IMG/VR virus record: IMGVR_UViG_3300042922_000827
Span: 1-64,000 of that record
Origin: a virus
DNA length: 64,000 nt
Direction: 5' to 3' (one strand)
A program made the position numbers and the translations under genes. Position 1 is the stretch's first letter. Every line of letters starts with the position of its first letter. The notes under the pieces were generated by a model. The model had not been told where the DNA came from, searched no databases, and saw only the letters and a list, made by a program, of their open reading frames with translations. Of this stretch, positions 9,251-18,466 are shown piece after piece.

Positions 9251-10477
9251 TTATACGCTAAAAAGTTCTGTTTGTCTTTTTTCAAGAACAGAAAATAAAT
9301 TTTTTAATTTCTCAATGCATTCAATAGAGAAAGCAGTTTTAGTAGTTCCGGTTCTAGCAAGTGTTACAATATTACGCACTGAACTATACATGAACCAAAC
9401 ACCAGGTTTGTCATCAGGTTTGATATTCTTAGTTACTTCAGCAAGCATAACAATAAATGCCTTGCATTGGTTTTCGTTTAACTTTAAGACATGCGGCAAT
9501 TCAATAAGAAGATTTTTAATATGAATTGTCCGTAGAATACTTCTACCCATAACAAAATCAAAGCTATCACATGCTCGTTCATATCTTTTTATTTTCTTCG
9601 CCAAACCACGGATAAAAACATCATTTTCAAGAAGCTTTAACTGGCGTTCGAATGTATACGCATCAGTATAAGCTTTAGATGTTTCTAAAAGAACTTTTTT
9701 AAGTTCTTCATCTGTAGTAGTATCTGCTTGAGCAATTATACTAACTTCCATTATATTTCTAGTATGTTCGGCATACATATCGACAATTTCTGGAAATGCC
9801 ATAGCTTTAGAAAGTTCATCTTGGAATGCTTTGCATTCCTTATCTAATGACATTTCTTGCATAAGCTCCATTACTACCATACGTGCATACCTATTAATAG
9901 TTTTGACATTTTTAATTTGTAAAGCTCTACAATTAGAAAAAATAATATCATACATTCTTTTTGGAAGTTCTGCTGCCACATTAAGATTAGGATCTGCTTG
10001 AGCTCTTACGGCAACATTATAAAGTTCCATAAGTTCTTCTTCAGTCAAAGAATCAATCATAAGACTATTGACAGTCTTGCTTTCTGGAACTTTGTCATAA
10101 AGTGAAGAAGCCGAACCGTCGCCTTCTTTGATATCTGTAGTTTCTTCAGCAATTGCTGCTCTAAGCTCTTCATCGCTCATATCGGAAATTTTATTATATA
10201 GAATATCATCTTCTACTTTTTCTTTTCCGCCTTCCATTTTAAGGAGAGCTTCCCGCTCAAAAATATTCATTGGTTGTTCTTTTTCATCAACGAAATCAAT
10301 ATCTTTTTCTGTTGCGTTTGGATCTATTTCAGTGATTGGGACAGAGTGTAACATTTCCCCATCTTGCAATTCACGAGGTTTAATTTCAGGATGTTGCATC
10401 TCTCCTATAAATGCGGCATCATCAATAAATATATCTTTTTCTGTTAATCCTCTTATTTCTGTTTTCTTGTCTGTCAT
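9251..10477 (-). CDS. Unrecognised phage protein, mainly helical
   Basis: A 408-residue protein; the ATG at 10477 is chosen because it has AGGGGGAT upstream and avoids overlap with the gene ending at 10491. The N-terminal 130 residues are acidic and probably disordered (many E, D and K, including an EELRAAIAEE segment). The remainder is predominantly alpha-helical with paired Cys at CRALQIK and YERACDSF. No known motif was seen. It is the last gene of the 13101-9251 unit of four genes, probably structural or assembly-related by position before the terminase. Confidence 0.7.
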   Translation of the reverse strand: MTDKKTEIRGLTEKDIFIDDAAFIGEMQHPEIKPRELQDGEMLHSVPITEIDPNATEKDIDFVDEKEQPMNIFEREALLKMEGGKEKVEDDILYNKISDMSDEELRAAIAEETTDIKEGDGSASSLYDKVPESKTVNSLMIDSLTEEELMELYNVAVRAQADPNLNVAAELPKRMYDIIFSNCRALQIKNVKTINRYARMVVMELMQEMSLDKECKAFQDELSKAMAFPEIVDMYAEHTRNIMEVSIIAQADTTTDEELKKVLLETSKAYTDAYTFERQLKLLENDVFIRGLAKKIKRYERACDSFDFVMGRSILRTIHIKNLLIELPHVLKLNENQCKAFIVMLAEVTKNIKPDDKPGVWFMYSSVRNIVTLARTGTTKTAFSIECIEKLKNLFSVLEKRQTELFSV

Positions 10478-10490
10478 TTTATTTATCCCC

Positions 10491-11273
10491 CTATATTTGT
10501 TGTAAACTTGTACTATCATTTGGCGCATTAAGACGCTGAATCTCTAGCCGTATTGCAGTAATCACCAACGGATAAAGAGCTGGATTTTGCAATAGCGAGC
10601 AATATGCAGATTGAAAGAAACTTACTTGTGGGAAAATATGCTGCATAAATAAATTTGTGGCAATAACATTATTCCCGTATATATAATTTAAAATTGTTTC
10701 CATACTAAATTCTACTTGAGTTATGTAGCCAATTACATTAGTAAGATTTGAATTTATAAGTGCAATTTTAGGATCGTTATATAATCTTTTATTATATAAC
10801 GTCGTACTATCTTTAGACTTTTTCGTTTCTTCTAAATGCAGCGATTGATATATCCCATCTTTTTCTCTTGTAATAATTTTTGAGAAAAATAGAGAAACGT
10901 ATGAATTATAATTAGAAATAAAGAAATCGTAGATATATTTAGCAGTTGTAAAAAAATCAACTGTCTCATCATATCTTATTTCCATTTGAAAGTCCTTACA
11001 GATAAGATCAATAATTTCTCTATACGTTTGATCTCTTACTTGCAATATATTATTGCGGTCCGATGGGTATTGAGAAAGTGCAGATTTAAAATTAGATTCA
11101 AATGATATTACAAGATTTGGTTTTGATAATATATCGAAAGACGTATGCCTATCAGCTAGAATATCTTGAATAACACCAAAAATATAATTTGTACTGAAGT
11201 TGGATAGAAGAACGGCTACTTCGTTCTCGGCTTGAATGTTATATGCTTGCGAATTTGCAATAAAAGAACTCAT
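10491..11273 (-). CDS. Unrecognised phage protein
   Basis: A 260-residue soluble protein starting at the ATG at 11273, preceded by ATAGGAGGGAT. It is rich in aromatic and hydrophobic helical segments (YIYDFFISNYNSYVSLFFSK and SMETILNYIYGNNVIATNLF) with no transmembrane pattern long or apolar enough to be convincing. It sits 14 bases upstream of the 9251 gene in the same unit. No homologous family is recognised. Confidence 0.7.
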   Translation of the reverse strand: MSSFIANSQAYNIQAENEVAVLLSNFSTNYIFGVIQDILADRHTSFDILSKPNLVISFESNFKSALSQYPSDRNNILQVRDQTYREIIDLICKDFQMEIRYDETVDFFTTAKYIYDFFISNYNSYVSLFFSKIITREKDGIYQSLHLEETKKSKDSTTLYNKRLYNDPKIALINSNLTNVIGYITQVEFSMETILNYIYGNNVIATNLFMQHIFPQVSFFQSAYCSLLQNPALYPLVITAIRLEIQRLNAPNDSTSLQQI

Positions 11274-11332
11274 AATAATATCCCTCCTATTTGTATTGAT
11301 TATACTACTGTCACCAATGATATAAAAAATAA

Positions 11333-11355
11333 AAGAGAGCAAATAGTGCTCTCTT
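11333..11355 (-). terminator. Terminator after the 11366 gene
   Basis: Stem AAGAGAGC / GCTCTCTT with a short loop, just downstream of the stop at 11366. Confidence 0.75.
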
Positions 11356-11365
11356 AATATTATTT

Positions 11366-12463
11366 TTATTTTGAAAAGTTTAGCATCTTAAGAGCTTCAG
11401 ATAATAAGTTCGGAGTGTTTGTATGTTTGCCACTTTGTCTTTCCTTCTCCGTTTCGATAGAGAGTAATATCATAATCCATCTCTCAATCTTTTGTATATT
11501 ATCATGAGTAGTATCCTTTTTCTTATTAAAAGAATTTAGGATGTAATTAGTAGCCGATATTAGTTTAGAAGTAGTATATTTGATTTCCCCATAATACTCT
11601 ATAAATCTACAAATATAATCTCTAAGCTTTACATAGTCGTACAACTCATTGTCACTATATGTTTTTGGTTCTATTATTGTATCTATAGTTGTAACTATAG
11701 ATATCATTGTATTAAGAAGTGTAACGTTATATTTATCAGAACAATTCTTAATTATGTATTTGAATAAATCTTCTTCTGTAGCTTTCGTTAATGTATAAAT
11801 AGATTGGTCGCTGGATATAATGTTGGTCGACACGCCGTTTACAAAGGAAAATCTTTTAATTGTATATATTTTATTTTCCCCTTCTTTATGCAGTTTAGCA
11901 GTATCTACAATCTTTTTATCATTTAGATTATATGTGGCTTCAAGTATATTATAATATATACTCTCACCAAATATGTAAAATCTTTCCGATTCCCAAGTAT
12001 CTACATTTACTGGAAAGAAATTAACTAATCTATTTAGAATTAATATTGGTGCTTCTTTTGCTGTATTGGCTAGTGCCATTTCTTTATCTCCTCTGCGAGC
12101 AACTTCATACAATTTTGCATAGTCCATATTACTCATAGTGTCATAAATATATCTAATTATATCACTATAGAATACATTTGTCCCAACATTATCAAAGTTC
12201 ATAGAATGCCTTTTATCACCAATTCGTATAGTTATAGTTCTTTCAGCCCCAAGTTCATTAGACGATGTTATTATAACAGGACCGTGTATATCGCATTTTT
12301 CAGACGTTGGTTTAGACGATATAAAATCATATAATATCACATTTAATTTAATACTACGGCAATCTGTAAATTCATCTAAGTGCAATTGTTTATGTAGCTT
12401 ATTATTAATATACACGTCTACGTCTTTGTCTTCATTTAATTTGAAAACAACAAACTGCGTCAC
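11366..12463 (-). CDS. Unrecognised phage protein, translationally coupled
   Basis: A 365-residue protein. I place the start at a GTG (12463-12461) whose last two bases overlap the TGA of the upstream gene (GTGA junction), with GGGGG at a proper distance; an ATG 15 bases earlier has no ribosome binding site. The first 100 residues are beta-rich, the rest helical, with a VTTIDTIIEP segment and a K/E-rich C-terminal region. No catalytic motif was seen. The coupling to the 12460-13101 gene suggests the two products act together or in fixed ratio. Confidence 0.7.
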   Translation of the reverse strand: MTQFVVFKLNEDKDVDVYINNKLHKQLHLDEFTDCRSIKLNVILYDFISSKPTSEKCDIHGPVIITSSNELGAERTITIRIGDKRHSMNFDNVGTNVFYSDIIRYIYDTMSNMDYAKLYEVARRGDKEMALANTAKEAPILILNRLVNFFPVNVDTWESERFYIFGESIYYNILEATYNLNDKKIVDTAKLHKEGENKIYTIKRFSFVNGVSTNIISSDQSIYTLTKATEEDLFKYIIKNCSDKYNVTLLNTMISIVTTIDTIIEPKTYSDNELYDYVKLRDYICRFIEYYGEIKYTTSKLISATNYILNSFNKKKDTTHDNIQKIERWIMILLSIETEKERQSGKHTNTPNLLSEALKMLNFSK

Positions 12464-13101
12464 CACAATAACCCCCATAAATTTCTAATAGATTTATTTT
12501 TAACTTCACCACCACTAATACTTCCAGATACTCTAATTGCCCACGTATTTGTTGCAATCGCATCAGATTTACTATATTCTATAAATTTCCTGTTATTTGT
12601 ATCTGGAAGTGGATAGTCTTCTACAATAGCATTAAGAATATCTTTAGTTCTAGTATTAAGGGATCGAATTAAAGTATTTCGCATACTAATATATCTTGCT
12701 GCAAATGTTTCACTATCGTTATACTCATGCTTTAAAGATTCTGTAATAAATTCATCCAAATATTTTCGTATTAGTTGGATGGATAGAACACCATAAAGTC
12801 TATTAAGTACAGGACCAATATCAGAATATCGAAGTAATTCTTTTAAATGAATATTAATAGATTTAAATACTTCGTATTCTTCCTGCGAGTAGCGTAAACA
12901 TAAAACTTCACTATTGAAAATTAATTTTAGTTCATCCCCATCTTTAACTTCTGTTGTAATTATATATTGGCTTGTTGCACCAAATATACTAATTACACAA
13001 TACACCGGAACTCCATTCTTCATAATAAATAACTCTGTCTCGTTTGTCTCATTTCTCTTTGGAAGTGGAAAATAGCCCGCCAATTTGATTGGTCTTTTCA
13101 T
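12460..13101 (-). CDS. Unrecognised phage protein
   Basis: A 213-residue protein. The ATG at 13101 is preferred to that at 13110 because AAGGAG is then about 11 bases away rather than 2. It has a beta-rich N-terminal third (GVPVYCVISIFGATSQYII) and a helical centre, ending with a W-containing tail. It is first in an operon with the gene at 11366 and has a copy of the phage promoter motif at 13183-13194. No family recognised. Confidence 0.7.
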   Translation of the reverse strand: MKRPIKLAGYFPLPKRNETNETELFIMKNGVPVYCVISIFGATSQYIITTEVKDGDELKLIFNSEVLCLRYSQEEYEVFKSINIHLKELLRYSDIGPVLNRLYGVLSIQLIRKYLDEFITESLKHEYNDSETFAARYISMRNTLIRSLNTRTKDILNAIVEDYPLPDTNNRKFIEYSKSDAIATNTWAIRVSGSISGGEVKNKSIRNLWGLLW

Positions 13102-13182
13102 AGTATACATCTCTCCTTAAATTTTGTTTGGGTATGACCCCATTACTATAATGATAGATACTATTTTAATTTCTATCAAATA

Positions 13183-13194
13183 TATAATATATAA
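13183..13194 (-). promoter_or_regulatory. Phage promoter motif TTATATATTATA, minus strand
   Basis: An exact match to the 12-base motif, followed on the minus strand by TATTTGATAGAAA. It lies 82 bases upstream of the start at 13101. Confidence 0.6.
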
Positions 13195-13210
13195 ACAAAC
13201 ATAAATATAA

Positions 13211-13226
13211 CCATATGAAAATATGG
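13211..13226 (-). other. Small hairpin after a 12-codon ORF
   Basis: CCATAT / ATATGG stem with a 4-base loop, directly after the stop of the micro-ORF at 13227-13265. Confidence 0.35.
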
Positions 13227-13265
13227 CTATAGCTTCCTTAACATTTCCTTTTCGAAATTGTTCAT
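13227..13265 (-). CDS. Possible 12-residue micro-ORF downstream of the terminase
   Basis: The minus strand reads MNNFEKEMLRKL and stop, with AAGGGGAAGAGG immediately upstream, a better ribosome site than chance would usually give. It lies between the terminase terminator hairpins and a further small hairpin. Function unknown and reality uncertain; it may be a leader-like peptide or part of a 3' processed RNA. Confidence 0.25.
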   Translation of the reverse strand: MNNFEKEMLRKL

Positions 13266-13290
13266 CCTCTTCCCCTTATTCACATCTCAG

Positions 13291-13318
13291 GCTCATACCA
13301 ACTGCCCTTGGTATGAGC
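13291..13318 (-). other. Strong hairpin in the terminase 3' region
   Basis: An 11-bp stem GCTCATACCAA / TTGGTATGAGC with loop CTGCCC. It lacks a T-run, so it is not a standard intrinsic terminator; it follows the terminator at 13339 in the direction of terminase transcription. Confidence 0.6.
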
Positions 13319-13338
13319 TGCGGTCTGTCAAAAAATAT

Positions 13339-13364
13339 CCCTCTATAGCAAATGCTATAGAGGG
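13339..13364 (-). terminator. Terminator after the terminase gene
   Basis: Stem CCCTCTATAGC / GCTATAGAGGG with a 4-base loop, ten bases past the terminase stop, followed by a T-run on the minus strand. Confidence 0.8.
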
Positions 13365-13374
13365 TATATACTGT

Positions 13375-15609
13375 CTAAACTCTAAAATTAAAATTTTGAT
13401 CCATCATCTTTTTATAATCTTCCTCATCATCAGAATTAAAATTAGTAAATACAGAATCCGGAATGCCTGTGTCTATACCTAAGTTAGATTCCAAATCAGA
13501 AACTGTACAATTATTTTGCCTAGCATATGCTTCTTTTACAGCTCTATTTTGTAGCATTAATCTAAGCATATTATTTTCTTTTTCCGACTCTTTCAGTTTC
13601 CAGTCACTTAACAGAATACCGGCTGCTGCTTTCATTTCAGCTAGTTCTTTATTTACTTCTTCTTGTTTTTCATTTCCTATATATTCTATTTCTTCTATAA
13701 TATTAGAAAATTTCTCCTCAAGACCATCTACAGTTTCATCAATATCAGCTTCAGTCTTAATTGGACTTTTTTCAATATTGAATAATTCTTTGAGGTTCTT
13801 GCCTTCGTACCATACATATAGAGCCATCAAATATGAAAATACTTGGTCATCATGGCTGGTATCTGAATGTTCTACCCTACCACTTCTTTTTACTTGCATA
13901 CCATTTAATTCTTTATGAAGTACTGGAGAAACAAATTTATCTTTATGGCGTTCCATTCTTTCTCTAAGTATTTCAATTAAAAGATCTCGAGAACCTTTAC
14001 TAGAATCAAATCCAAATACTTTTGTTTTTTGTTTCTTTCTTATTATTCGTATTCCATCATTTTGTTCTTCAATTACTCTATCTTTTATTTCATAATATAA
14101 ATTTTTCTTAACTTTTGACTCTATAAGTTTAGCAAGAACAGAAGCCCCGAATCCTCCGTTTCGCTCTACATTTATTACTACATTTGGCATCATAGTTGTA
14201 GTTATTTCATAAACAACCCTAGCCAAATCTATAGGAGATATATAGTTACATTTAAAATCTGCAAATACTTTAGTTGTTTTAGAATCTATAATAGTAATCG
14301 CAGAAGCATCCTGTTTATAACCTCCAGATACATCGACACCCATAATTGGTGGATACTTTGGAGTATAATCCGATTTGAGAGGTATTCTCTCATAAATATT
14401 TAAAGTATATTTACCAAGAATAAGCTTTTCATCAATACGTTCATGTACTAATCTTCCTACAGTTTCTAGATCTTCTTTATTGAATGGGGAATTCTCCGGA
14501 CTATCACTCCATTCGAGTAATATTTCACGGCGTATTTCGTTCCATTTCCATTCCATTTCTTTACATATATCTTCAAGCCATTTTTCATCTCTGCCAACTT
14601 GCTTATATGTAAATTTTACATAAACAAAATTAGATGAGCTATTAGCGTTAATTATACCCATAATTTGGTCATATCGTAAATCGTACCATCTCTCTGTAAA
14701 ATTTACAGCACCTTGTATCATACGATATGCCTCTTTGCCTTCTGGAGTTGTCAGTATACCAGGGGTAGTAGATAATAGTATACCAAATGGAGATCCAGCT
14801 TTTTTGGCATTTAAAGCTGCTGTTTTAAATGCAGGTATCGTATTGATAAAGATAATATCATTATATGGAATAAACGCCCACTCATCAGCCCATAGTAATG
14901 GAATTGTTCTACCGCGTAATAAGTTGGCTGCGGCTATAGCATTTCTAGCAGAAGGAGCAGTTTTAACTAAATTTTTATTAATAGGGTGCTGGATAGTTTC
15001 TACAGTTGATGGCATTTTGAGCTTTTTATCACCGCTTACACTATATGGTTGATCCATTCGTAAATATGACGGCAATGCGTCTCGTATATCTTTTAGACGC
15101 TGCAAATTCAATTTAGAATCTTTCATAGCTTTGTTTAAGAATGTTATTTCAGAATTTGAAGTGCCAAAATTATAAACATGTAAATACCAAACAACGGCAG
15201 AAATAGATTTACCTTGCTGACGAGGTAACTCGAAAAATATGTTTAAGTTATACATTAAGCAGAAGTTTAATGCCAAGTTGCCTCGATGAAGATGATATTT
15301 AGATCCGTTAGCTACGCCAGATGTAGGTATCCGCACCACTTCTCGCAAATAGTACCAATAGTTATATTTTACTTCTCTAGTTACTTTTGCTTTCATTGTA
15401 ATACTTAAATTTTTATCATGAGGGTCTATGCCAGCTAGATCTGGATCGAATAGAGTGAGCATAAATTTATTATTTTCTATACCAATTTTCTTAAGATAAT
15501 AATGCATCTCTAAGAAAGATCTATTTGTCGTAGACATTTGATGCAATACTGTAGGGATAGCAGCGTTTCTCTGTTGCGGTAAACGCTGCTGTGCATTTTG
15601 TGGTAACAT
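13375..15609 (-). CDS. terL: Terminase large subunit (DNA packaging ATPase-nuclease)
   Basis: The 744-residue product is a two-domain packaging motor. The ATPase domain has a Walker A PRQQGKS at residues 129-135 and a Walker B PLLWADEWAF with the adjacent acidic pair D242-E243. A SxTP-type coupling motif (LLSTTPG) is near 279-285. The nuclease domain begins with the MGVDVSGGY strand (D426) of the RNase H-like fold, with later conserved acidic residues including SHDDQVFSYLMA near 615. It translocates DNA through the portal and cuts genome units. The C-terminal 100 residues are acidic. It is a single-gene unit ending in a double hairpin. No intron or inteln interruption is visible. Confidence 0.93.
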   Translation of the reverse strand: MLPQNAQQRLPQQRNAAIPTVLHQMSTTNRSFLEMHYYLKKIGIENNKFMLTLFDPDLAGIDPHDKNLSITMKAKVTREVKYNYWYYLREVVRIPTSGVANGSKYHLHRGNLALNFCLMYNLNIFFELPRQQGKSISAVVWYLHVYNFGTSNSEITFLNKAMKDSKLNLQRLKDIRDALPSYLRMDQPYSVSGDKKLKMPSTVETIQHPINKNLVKTAPSARNAIAAANLLRGRTIPLLWADEWAFIPYNDIIFINTIPAFKTAALNAKKAGSPFGILLSTTPGILTTPEGKEAYRMIQGAVNFTERWYDLRYDQIMGIINANSSSNFVYVKFTYKQVGRDEKWLEDICKEMEWKWNEIRREILLEWSDSPENSPFNKEDLETVGRLVHERIDEKLILGKYTLNIYERIPLKSDYTPKYPPIMGVDVSGGYKQDASAITIIDSKTTKVFADFKCNYISPIDLARVVYEITTTMMPNVVINVERNGGFGASVLAKLIESKVKKNLYYEIKDRVIEEQNDGIRIIRKKQKTKVFGFDSSKGSRDLLIEILRERMERHKDKFVSPVLHKELNGMQVKRSGRVEHSDTSHDDQVFSYLMALYVWYEGKNLKELFNIEKSPIKTEADIDETVDGLEEKFSNIIEEIEYIGNEKQEEVNKELAEMKAAAGILLSDWKLKESEKENNMLRLMLQNRAVKEAYARQNNCTVSDLESNLGIDTGIPDSVFTNFNSDDEEDYKKMMDQNFNFRV

Positions 15610-15705
15610 TCTGTTTCACCCCTTTATTTGAGCTCTTATAATCTAGTTAACTCAATAAGAGGGCAAATAGAACATAACCCTATTTGTAATACCATATGCA
15701 TTTAA

Positions 15706-15717
15706 TTATATATTATA
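15706..15717 (+). promoter_or_regulatory. Phage promoter motif upstream of the histidine kinase
   Basis: An exact TTATATATTATA followed by TTAGTAAGAATAG, close to the extended consensus N3-GTGAGAATA. It is 44 bases before the kinase ATG at 15762. Confidence 0.65.
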
Positions 15718-15761
15718 TTAGTAAGAATAGAGAAGAATATAATAAAGGGAGATGCATTTCA

Positions 15762-17501
15762 ATGAAGTTTTGTATGAATTCTGTTAATAAGAAAGTTCTC
15801 ATTGCTGTATGTGTAGTATTTGTAATACCATATATTCTAAGTAGTTTTTATGTAACGTCTTTTATTCAAAATAAGGTAGAGGAGGATTATATAAATCTAT
15901 CTAATGAACAAATGGAAAGAGTTTATACTGCATTGTATTATAATGTAATTGAGCAAGCATCTCAAGCCATAGATGTCTTTTCAGTGAGGAAGGAAACTAA
16001 AAATCTAGTAATGCATATAGGGAATAAAATATACGATCCAAAAGAGCTAGATCCAGATTTATATAGCTATTTGCAAATATATAAAGATGCACGTAAAAAT
16101 TATATAACAGCTATTGCTATCGGAACGAACTTGGGTGGATATTTTGAATGTATTGGGGATAGAAAAGAAGATGATGACTATGATCCTCGAGTAAGACCTT
16201 GGTATATACCGGCAATTAACCAACCAAATCAAATAATAATATCAGATCCATATGTAAAAACAAATGGGCAGTTTGCTATTGCAGTTTCTAAAGCAATAAC
16301 TGGAGATAATAATGAGCCTATTGGTGTAATAGCTATAGGCTGGGATCTTGAAAATTTCCAGAAAGAAATAGAAAGTGTAAAAATAGGCATCAGCGGATAT
16401 ATTATTATATTAGATAAAAATAATAATATAATTACTAATCAAAAAGGAACCGATATAGGAAGACAGCAATTGGACGAACTTGATATGAACTCTGAAGCGA
16501 TTCAGAAAATAGCTGTAAATGATAAAATAAAATATATCAGAGTTAAGACCATACAGAATGAGTGGAAAATAATTTCTATTATTGATAATAATGAAATAGA
16601 CTCGCAAGTATCTATTATAACCAAGTCTATTAAAATAACTTATACCATGACTCTTATTATAATGGCTACAATATTTACAATAATTTATCTTAGATTTTCC
16701 ATTGGTATAAAGAAACTATTAGATGCTGCTTGTTCTATTATAAAGGGAAATGAGGAAGTTCATCTAGATATCGATAGAAATGACGAGATAGGCACAATCG
16801 CCAGAGCATTAAACAAAATGATATTGGAAGTAGAAAAAAGAAATAAGGAGCTATTCAGATTAAATGGATTAAATTTAGTTGGTCAGATGGCTGCTGGGAT
16901 TGCTCATGAAATACGCAACCCTATGACTACAGTTAAAGGATACCTTCAATATATTAGTGCAAAAGAACCAAAATATAAAGAACGGTTTGATATTATGCTT
17001 GATGAATTGGATAGAGCAAACTCAATAATCACAGAATTTCTTTCTCTAGCCAAAAATAAACTAGTTGATCTTAAACCACATAATTTAAATGATATAATAT
17101 TAAATATATCTCCTCTTCTAAAGTCAGATGCTTTAATGCAGAATAAAATAATATTATCACATTTAAATTCTATACCAAAATTAAAAGTAGATGAAAAAGA
17201 AATAAGGCAAATGATTTTAAATCTTGTACGTAACGGTTTAGAAGCTATGGAAGAAAAGAAGACTTTAACTATCGAAACTTTCTTTAAAGTAGATGAAGTA
17301 ATTCTCGCAATAAAAGACGAAGGAAGTGGAATCCCTACAGAAATATTAGATACCATAGGTATGCCTTTTGTTACAACCAAAGATACAGGAACTGGTCTTG
17401 GATTGGCTACGTGTTATAGTATCGCTAGTAGAAATAATGCAACTATTAAAATCAATACTAGTGAAAATGGAACAACATTCTTTATAAAATTTAAATGTTA
17501 A
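15762..17501 (+). CDS. Membrane sensor histidine kinase (dCache-HAMP-HisKA-HATPase)
   Basis: A complete 579-residue kinase; the ATG at 15762 has an AAAGGGAG site. One N-terminal membrane helix (about residues 10-30) precedes an extracytoplasmic dCache sensor with the typical YDPRVRPWY and SDPYVKTNGQFAIAVSKA motifs. A second membrane helix (about 285-305) is followed by HAMP. The H box GIAHEIRNPMTTVKGYLQ carries the phospho-acceptor His382. The N box (NLVRNGLEAM), G1 (KDEGSGIP) and F/G2 (PFVTTKDTGTGLGL) boxes are intact, so it should be active. The kinase domain resembles the sporulation phosphorelay kinases of Firmicutes. No response regulator is nearby, so it presumably phosphorylates a host partner. 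It is preceded by the phage promoter motif. Confidence 0.92.
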   Translation: MKFCMNSVNKKVLIAVCVVFVIPYILSSFYVTSFIQNKVEEDYINLSNEQMERVYTALYYNVIEQASQAIDVFSVRKETKNLVMHIGNKIYDPKELDPDLYSYLQIYKDARKNYITAIAIGTNLGGYFECIGDRKEDDDYDPRVRPWYIPAINQPNQIIISDPYVKTNGQFAIAVSKAITGDNNEPIGVIAIGWDLENFQKEIESVKIGISGYIIILDKNNNIITNQKGTDIGRQQLDELDMNSEAIQKIAVNDKIKYIRVKTIQNEWKIISIIDNNEIDSQVSIITKSIKITYTMTLIIMATIFTIIYLRFSIGIKKLLDAACSIIKGNEEVHLDIDRNDEIGTIARALNKMILEVEKRNKELFRLNGLNLVGQMAAGIAHEIRNPMTTVKGYLQYISAKEPKYKERFDIMLDELDRANSIITEFLSLAKNKLVDLKPHNLNDIILNISPLLKSDALMQNKIILSHLNSIPKLKVDEKEIRQMILNLVRNGLEAMEEKKTLTIETFFKVDEVILAIKDEGSGIPTEILDTIGMPFVTTKDTGTGLGLATCYSIASRNNATIKINTSENGTTFFIKFKC

Positions 17502-17569
17502 ATATTGGAATTTATAAAGTTAAATATGTACCTACATCAATGTGAATATATTGGTGGAGGGGTGTTTAC

Positions 17570-18214
17570 ATGTTTAACTTTATTTTTTTACACAAAGGTA
17601 ATTTAGAAGAAATGCTAGAACTACAAGACAAGATGGTAAAGGTACTTCCTAGAAAAGATTTATATTATGGCGATATGGATCTGATTAATAGGAGATTGGT
17701 TTGTCCAGATTCTGTTATTGGAATGCGAGATGGTGATAAATTAATAGCATTTCATGTTATGGATATACCAATTAGAGAAGAAAATCTTGGGGTCGACTTA
17801 GGATTTTCAGAAGAAGATTTATTACATGTTGGACAGATTGGTCCCATATGCATAGACCCAGAATATCAAGGTCGTGGTATAATGAAACAAATAATTAAGC
17901 CACATCTAGACATATTAAAAGAGACTGGATATCATCATGTATTAGCTACTGTTTCCCCATACAACTATGGGAGTATGAAATATGTTCTTACGCATGGGTT
18001 TTCTCTTATGAAGATTACTGAGAAGTATGAGGGGATGAGTAGAGCAATTGTTCACTTAAATCTTAATCAGGAACATAGATATAAGCATACCAAAGTTTTA
18101 GTACCAAATTATGCTATTAAAACTCAGCTTGATCTTATTTCCAATGGATATTGTGGTCATAGTTTAGAAAGAACAGAAAATGGATTTGATATAATTTACA
18201 GTATTAAAGAATAA
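17570..18214 (+). CDS. GNAT-family N-acetyltransferase
   Basis: A 214-residue protein with the GNAT core: the beta4-alpha3 acetyl-CoA loop IGPICIDPEYQGRGIMKQII at about residues 92-111, then an ATVSPYNYGSMKYVLTHGFS segment typical of motif B. The C-terminal 60 residues are an extra region of unknown role. It transfers acetyl groups to an unknown amine substrate, small molecule or protein. It follows the histidine kinase by 68 bases with a GGTGGAGGGG site and no terminator between, so the two form an operon ended by the hairpin at 18215. Confidence 0.85.
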   Translation: MFNFIFLHKGNLEEMLELQDKMVKVLPRKDLYYGDMDLINRRLVCPDSVIGMRDGDKLIAFHVMDIPIREENLGVDLGFSEEDLLHVGQIGPICIDPEYQGRGIMKQIIKPHLDILKETGYHHVLATVSPYNYGSMKYVLTHGFSLMKITEKYEGMSRAIVHLNLNQEHRYKHTKVLVPNYAIKTQLDLISNGYCGHSLERTENGFDIIYSIKE

Positions 18215-18249
18215 ATATAAGAGAGTGGCATAATGCCACTCTCTTATAT
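18215..18249. terminator. Bidirectional terminator
   Basis: A 16-bp stem with a TAA loop (ATATAAGAGAGTGGCA and its complement) between convergent genes. Confidence 0.87.
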
Positions 18250-18253
18250 ATTT

Positions 18254-18466
18254 TTATTTTTTGTTATTTTTAAAATATTCATCCATGGTTTTCTTTTGCA
18301 ACTCTTCTGCTAATTTAAGAAATATCCTACCATATGATGGATTATTTTTTACTTCGAACGCTACCATTTTTTCTGTCTCTTTACTCATTTTAGAATCGAA
18401 AGGATATACTCCTCTCAATGAATCATTAATCAATGGCACGTTATCTAAAGTCATATCTTCTTTCAT
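18254..18466 (-). CDS. Small hypothetical protein
   Basis: A 70-residue hydrophilic protein with an AAGGAAGT site. The C-terminal half forms a lysine-rich helix (RIFLKLAEELQKKTMDEYFK). No family recognised. It ends at the bidirectional hairpin and is last after the helicase and 18517 genes. Confidence 0.65.
   Translation of the reverse strand: MKEDMTLDNVPLINDSLRGVYPFDSKMSKETEKMVAFEVKNNPSYGRIFLKLAEELQKKTMDEYFKNNKK

Noticed and set aside
14735-15052. Plus-strand ORF antisense to the terminase gene
   Set aside because: It falls over the conserved ATPase motifs on the other strand and has no ribosome site.
15664-15686. CAAATAG / CTATTTG hairpin before the histidine kinase as a regulatory element
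   Set aside because: A 7-bp AT-rich stem with a 9-base loop is expected by chance in such DNA.
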